A DNA stretch of 9,460 nt from Nocardia sp. (GTDB lineage: Bacteria > Actinomycetota > Actinomycetes > Mycobacteriales > Mycobacteriaceae), in the NCBI GenBank assembly GCA_013361595.1, contig JABFXT010000013.1:1-9460 (forward strand), written 5' to 3'. This document shows, piece after piece, positions 7,162 through 9,460 of the stretch (within the stretch, counting starts at the first letter, position 1; each line of letters begins with the position of its first letter). Made by a program: the position numbers and the translations under genes. The notes under the pieces are model-generated. The model worked only from the letters and a program-made list of their open reading frames with translations, made no database searches and was not told the DNA's origin.

Positions 7162-7737
7162 CCACAGCGCGTACCCGAGCAGCGCCTGCGCCTCCTGTAT
7201 CCGGTGCGCGCTGCGCGAACCGACCGTCAGGCACCGGTCCACCGCGTCCGCACGGGCCAAGGTTCCACCGTCGCCACCGGCGAACCCGACCGTGTACAAA
7301 CCGCGGCGCCGCGCCTCCGCCAGCCCGGCCAGCAGATCCGGTGAATTCCCGCTCGTGGACATCGCGATCGCGATATCCCCGGCCCGGCCACGCGCCGCCA
7401 ACTGCCGGGCGAACACCGATTCGAACCCGATATCGTTGCCGACCGCGGTGAGTACCGCCTCGTCGGCGGACAACGACCAGGCCGGCAACGCGACACCGTC
7501 CGGCGGCCGCGCGAACAACCCGGCGAGTACGGCGGCATCGGTGGCGCTGCCGCCGTTGCCGAAGGTGAAAAGCCGGCCGCCGCCGCTGAATCGGCGGGCC
7601 AGCTCCCGAGCGGCCGCGGCGATCCGTTCGGCGTTGTCCGCGAGGGCCCGGATGCGCAATCCGGCGCTCTCGGCGGCCCGCGTCCGCGCGCAGGCGGCGA
7701 GTTCGCCCAGCAGCACACCGGTTTCGTACGCGGTCAC
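7126..7737 (-). CDS. GmhA/DiaA-like SIS-domain protein, third gene of the HypC-type operon
   Basis: A 203-residue sugar-isomerase (SIS) domain protein of the phosphoheptose-isomerase type. It shows the phosphosugar-binding loop FGNGGSATDA (59-68), VGNDIGFESVF (99-109), STSGNS (127-132) and the C-terminal HRIQEAQ (178-184). Compared with E. coli GmhA as I recall it, three of the four metal ligands are replaced: His61 by Val70, Glu65 by Leu74 and His180 by Tyr189; only the Gln of RIQE remains. A true sedoheptulose-7-phosphate isomerase is thus unlikely, and a binding or DiaA-like assembly role is possible. SIS genes of this kind occur, to my knowledge, in actinobacterial [NiFe]-hydrogenase clusters. 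The GTG start at 7737 overlaps the stop of the SIS-HypC gene by 4 bp (GTGA). Its 3' end overlaps the convergent MFS gene. Confidence 0.87.
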   Translation of the reverse strand: MTAYETGVLLGELAACARTRAAESAGLRIRALADNAERIAAAARELARRFSGGGRLFTFGNGGSATDAAVLAGLFARPPDGVALPAWSLSADEAVLTAVGNDIGFESVFARQLAARGRAGDIAIAMSTSGNSPDLLAGLAEARRRGLYTVGFAGGDGGTLARADAVDRCLTVGSRSAHRIQEAQALLGYALWSSVHQHGILGG

Positions 7738-8453
7738 AGTCCCTCCTCCATACCGGCCGTGCTCACCGCCATACCCGCGTGCACCAGCACCAGATCACCG
7801 GTCCGCACCGGCTCGACGAAAGTCGTGGTGACGGTTTCGGTCCCGAGCGGGGTGCGGATACGTGCCGTGCCGTCGCCGAGCGGAGTAACCACTTCGCCCA
7901 AGCGGCCCTCGTCGCGGCACATCACCCGGTGCCGCGCCCGGCGCTCCGGTACCAGCAGTTCCGGATGGTCGAAACACCGCTGAGTGAGCTCCCACAGCAG
8001 GTGGTAGAGCAGCACGAGATCGCCGGTGGCCGACGTCCGCGAATCGGGACCGTCCAGCCACAGCAGATGGTCGGCGATCCGCGTGCACGGTCGCGGTCCC
8101 GAACCTATCCAGATGGTGTGCACGCCCCAGGCGGGACCGCGCAGGAAAAGCGACTTCACCTCGGTTTCGTTCGCGGCGGCGACCGCGACCACCATATCGC
8201 CGGGTCGCGCCGAAACCCGCGCGGTATCGACCAGATACGGCCCGGTCAGCGCGGCGGCGGGCAGGGCGCGTTCGCCCGTCGCCGCCGGGTGGACGAATTC
8301 GAGGGCGAGATGCTGGGCGTGCGGTTCCCAGGACGGGGCCACGCACCACAGCGTCGCGCCGGCCGCGAAGCGGCGGGCCAGCGCCAGCGCCGCCACCGCC
8401 AGATCGTCGGCCAGCTCGGGACCGAAGGCGGCGTCCGCCACGGAATCTCTCAT
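7734..8453 (-). CDS. SIS-domain / HypC-like fusion protein (hydrogenase maturation type)
   Basis: A 239-residue, two-part protein. Residues 1-165 form a divergent SIS-like domain (LALARRFAAGATLWCVAP, then GDMVVAVAAANETEVKSLFLR, an STSGN-like position that has lost the serines). Residues 178-232 match a HypC/HupF beta-barrel: MCRDEGRLGEVVTPLGDG, then VEPVRTGDLVLVHAGMAVS. HypC is the chaperone that, with HypD, carries the Fe(CN)2CO group to the [NiFe]-hydrogenase large subunit. Its essential cysteine is normally residue 2, exposed after Met removal; here the only HypC-domain cysteine, Cys179, is internal and lacks the following [LIV][GA][LIV]P. The ATG at 8453 has GGGGAG 8 nt upstream (a GTG at 8456 is possible) and shares one base with the stop of the upstream 32-codon gene. 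It overlaps the next gene by 4 bp. Confidence 0.85.
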   Translation of the reverse strand: MRDSVADAAFGPELADDLAVAALALARRFAAGATLWCVAPSWEPHAQHLALEFVHPAATGERALPAAALTGPYLVDTARVSARPGDMVVAVAAANETEVKSLFLRGPAWGVHTIWIGSGPRPCTRIADHLLWLDGPDSRTSATGDLVLLYHLLWELTQRCFDHPELLVPERRARHRVMCRDEGRLGEVVTPLGDGTARIRTPLGTETVTTTFVEPVRTGDLVLVHAGMAVSTAGMEEGL

Positions 8454-8551
8454 CACGACTTCTCCCCACCGCCGGTGCCCACCGGCTCGACCGGGGCCGC
8501 TCCTGCGCAACCGGAGCTCACGTCGATCCGGTCCGGAATACCCCAACACAT
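8453..8551 (-). CDS. 32-residue peptide with HypC-like N-terminal signature (MCWGIPDRI)
   Basis: This short reading frame starts with ATG at 8551 and ends with TGA at 8455-8453, the A being shared with the ATG of the SIS-HypC gene, so translation is probably coupled. It has the best ribosome site in the window: AGAGGAGG with 6 nt to the ATG. The first nine residues, MCWGIPDRI, fit the HypC/HupF signature M-C-[LIV]-[GA]-[LIV]-P-x-[QKR]-[LIV] as I remember it, except Trp at position 3. The rest (a second Cys15, then Gly/Pro/Val-rich, ending GGGEKS) shows no fold. It may supply the N-terminal cysteine of HypC that the downstream fusion lacks, be a decayed hypC start, or be a leader peptide that only tunes translation. 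A real translated peptide seems likely; its role is inferred. Confidence 0.62.
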   Translation of the reverse strand: MCWGIPDRIDVSSGCAGAAPVEPVGTGGGEKS

Positions 8552-8902
8552 CTCAGTCCTCCTCTGGCGAACGGAAGCGATCGCCGAATCACGATGGCGT
8601 GCCGAGGTTTCCGGCCGTCGATCGTTGTTCAGCGCTATCGGTGCGGTACTACCCGGCTGTTACGGAAATACGAATCGGCGACCGCGCAACGTGCGGCCGC
8701 ACCTACCCGAGCGCCGGTGTCCGGCGGAAAGAACTGCCGCGGTGCGCGATGCGGCTCGGCCACGCTACCCCGGGCGGCGGGCCCGGCCACAGCGCGGCCC
8801 GGATTCCGCGACACCCGAACGGCCCGGACGCGGCTTCTGCCACTCCGCCGGACCGCTGCGGCATTCTCGACCTGTCCGCCCCGACGCGAAAGGTCCACCA
8901 CC
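8552..8902. other. Divergent gap of 351 bp with no convincing gene
   Basis: This stretch separates the leftward HypC-type operon from the rightward VOC gene. Open frames through it encode Arg/Ala/Pro-rich shadow sequence without ribosome sites, and I see no RNA gene or repeat array. The least GC-rich part (about 8625-8680, including GGTACTACC and GTTACGGAAATACGAATC) is the likeliest place for the operon promoter; no motif is clear enough to name. Confidence 0.5.
8558..8563 (-). promoter_or_regulatory. Strong Shine-Dalgarno for the 32-residue peptide
   Basis: On the minus strand the sequence reads AGAGGAGGACTGAG directly before the ATG at 8551. The AGGAGG core is at the ideal 6-nt spacing, which is the main reason to believe the short frame is translated. 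Confidence 0.72.
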
Positions 8903-9268
8903 ATGCCCACCCCGAACATGTTCATCGTGTACGTCACCGACGCACCCGCTTCGGCCCGTTTCTACTCGGATCTGTTCGATATGGCACCCCAGTTCGAATC
9001 CCCGCGCTTCGTCACCTTCGAGTTGAGCGGGGGCGTGGACCTCGCCCTGTGGAGCGGGCACGCCGACCAGCTGGAGCACGCCGGTGCCCGCACCGCCGAG
9101 GTCTGCCTCAACCTCCCGGGCGATCCGGCCGCGATCGACCGGCAGTTCGAGCAGTGGCTGGCCCGCGGTGTGACGGTGGTCCAGGAACCGCACGACGCGG
9201 TGTTCGGGCGCACGTTCGTGGTCGAGGACCCGGACGGAATCCTGATCCGGGTCGCCCCCATCGACTGA
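8903..9268 (+). CDS. VOC-superfamily protein (glyoxalase/bleomycin-resistance-like)
   Basis: A 121-residue single vicinal-oxygen-chelate domain, the usual length. It shows the two beta-alpha-beta-beta-beta units: MFIVYVTDAPASARFYSDLF (6-25) and FVTFELSGGVDLALWSG in the first, and AEVCLNL, then GVTVVQEPHDAVFGRTFVVEDPDG (89-112) and ILIRV in the second. EDPDG near the C-terminus is the familiar VOC ending. Metal-ligand positions are not obvious: few His are present, so it may be a binding or sequestering protein rather than a metalloenzyme. The ATG at 8903 has GAAAGG 9 nt upstream; the frame is open back to 8594, but that part is low-complexity and unlike the family. It is monocistronic and followed by a strong hairpin. 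Substrate unknown. Confidence 0.88.
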   Translation: MPTPNMFIVYVTDAPASARFYSDLFDMAPQFESPRFVTFELSGGVDLALWSGHADQLEHAGARTAEVCLNLPGDPAAIDRQFEQWLARGVTVVQEPHDAVFGRTFVVEDPDGILIRVAPID

Positions 9269-9293
9269 AGCGGTTCGTGGAAACACCGACGAG

Positions 9294-9336
9294 GGCGCCC
9301 GGCCGCCCGGACTCGTTGTCCGGGCGGCCGGGCGCC
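9294..9336. terminator. Strong hairpin, likely two-way terminator
   Basis: A perfect 19-bp inverted repeat (left arm 9294-9312, loop TCGTT, right arm 9318-9336), almost all G/C, begins 25 nt after the VOC stop. It has only a weak T-rich follow-up (GTTCCCT), as is common in high-GC actinobacteria. Its position between two apparently convergent genes suggests that it ends transcription from both. Confidence 0.85.
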
Positions 9337-9390
9337 GTTCCCTCACCTTCCGGTCACCCCGCGTGCGCGGCGCGACCGGGCGATCCATGA

Positions 9391-9460
9391 CTATCTGACC
9401 GGCACCAGCGCCGTATCCGCGGAGCCTTTACCGGCGGAGTCGGTATCGGCGGCAGTATCG
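9391..9460 (-). CDS. C-terminal end of a leftward gene (partial), product unknown
   Basis: On the minus strand the frame is open from the window edge to a TAG at 9393-9391, encoding a tail of about 22 residues that ends DTALVPVR. It is Ala/Asp/Ser/Thr-rich, like the flexible end of a larger protein. No domain can be recognised. Support comes from the open frame and the terminator-like hairpin on its 3' side; chance openness over 70 bp cannot be excluded. Confidence 0.4.
   Translation of the reverse strand, partial: DTAADTDSAGKGSADTALVPVR

Noticed and set aside
8454..8549. Extended start for SIS-HypC at 8549
   Set aside because: The added 32 residues are Arg/Gly-rich, and the region is better read in the other frame as the MCWGIP peptide with an ideal ribosome site ending at the ATG at 8453.
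8638..8656. GGTACTACC short palindrome as an operator
   Set aside because: Only 4+4 bases around one centre; such short dyads are expected by chance and no promoter elements frame it.
7779..9390. Long rightward frames (415 and 454 codons) opposite the SIS-HypC gene
   Set aside because: No ribosome site or recognisable domain; they run across the gap and the VOC gene in other frames.

Overview
The window is high-GC DNA with GTG starts, 1-4 bp gene overlaps and LexA half-sites of the form TCGAAC/GTTCGA. That fits a mycolic-acid actinobacterium, most likely Nocardia or a close relative such as Rhodococcus. The genus is inferred from protein resemblance recalled from memory, not from a search.

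Left part (1-2371, minus strand): an apparent SOS operon. A 150-residue protein of unknown function, possibly TPR-like, is followed after 8 bp by dnaE2, the error-prone C-family DNA polymerase. dnaE2 runs off the left edge, so its C-terminal ~40% is missing. Upstream (2372-2505) is a short divergent control region with two LexA-type boxes 32 bp apart and a separate perfect palindrome in front of the rightward gene.

Middle (2506-7161): a rightward pair made of an SDR oxidoreductase resembling mycobacterial Rv1543-type fatty-acyl-CoA reductases and a TetR-type regulator overlapping it by 4 bp. Next comes a leftward serine hydrolase of the beta-lactamase/esterase family, convergent with the regulator. 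Then a rightward 14-helix DHA2-type MFS exporter has a 20-bp dyad just before its start.

Right part (7126-8551, minus strand): the most unusual locus. Three tightly coupled genes read a 32-residue peptide starting MCWGIPDRI (nearly the N-terminal signature of the hydrogenase chaperone HypC), then a SIS-domain protein fused to a HypC-like C-terminal domain, then a GmhA-like SIS protein that appears to lack the usual metal ligands. This suggests a split or rearranged [NiFe]-hydrogenase maturation module. No hydrogenase structural gene is visible here.

Far right: after a 351-bp gap with no convincing gene, a rightward single-domain VOC protein is followed by a very strong hairpin (19-bp perfect stem), and the last bases probably hold the C-terminal end of a leftward gene.
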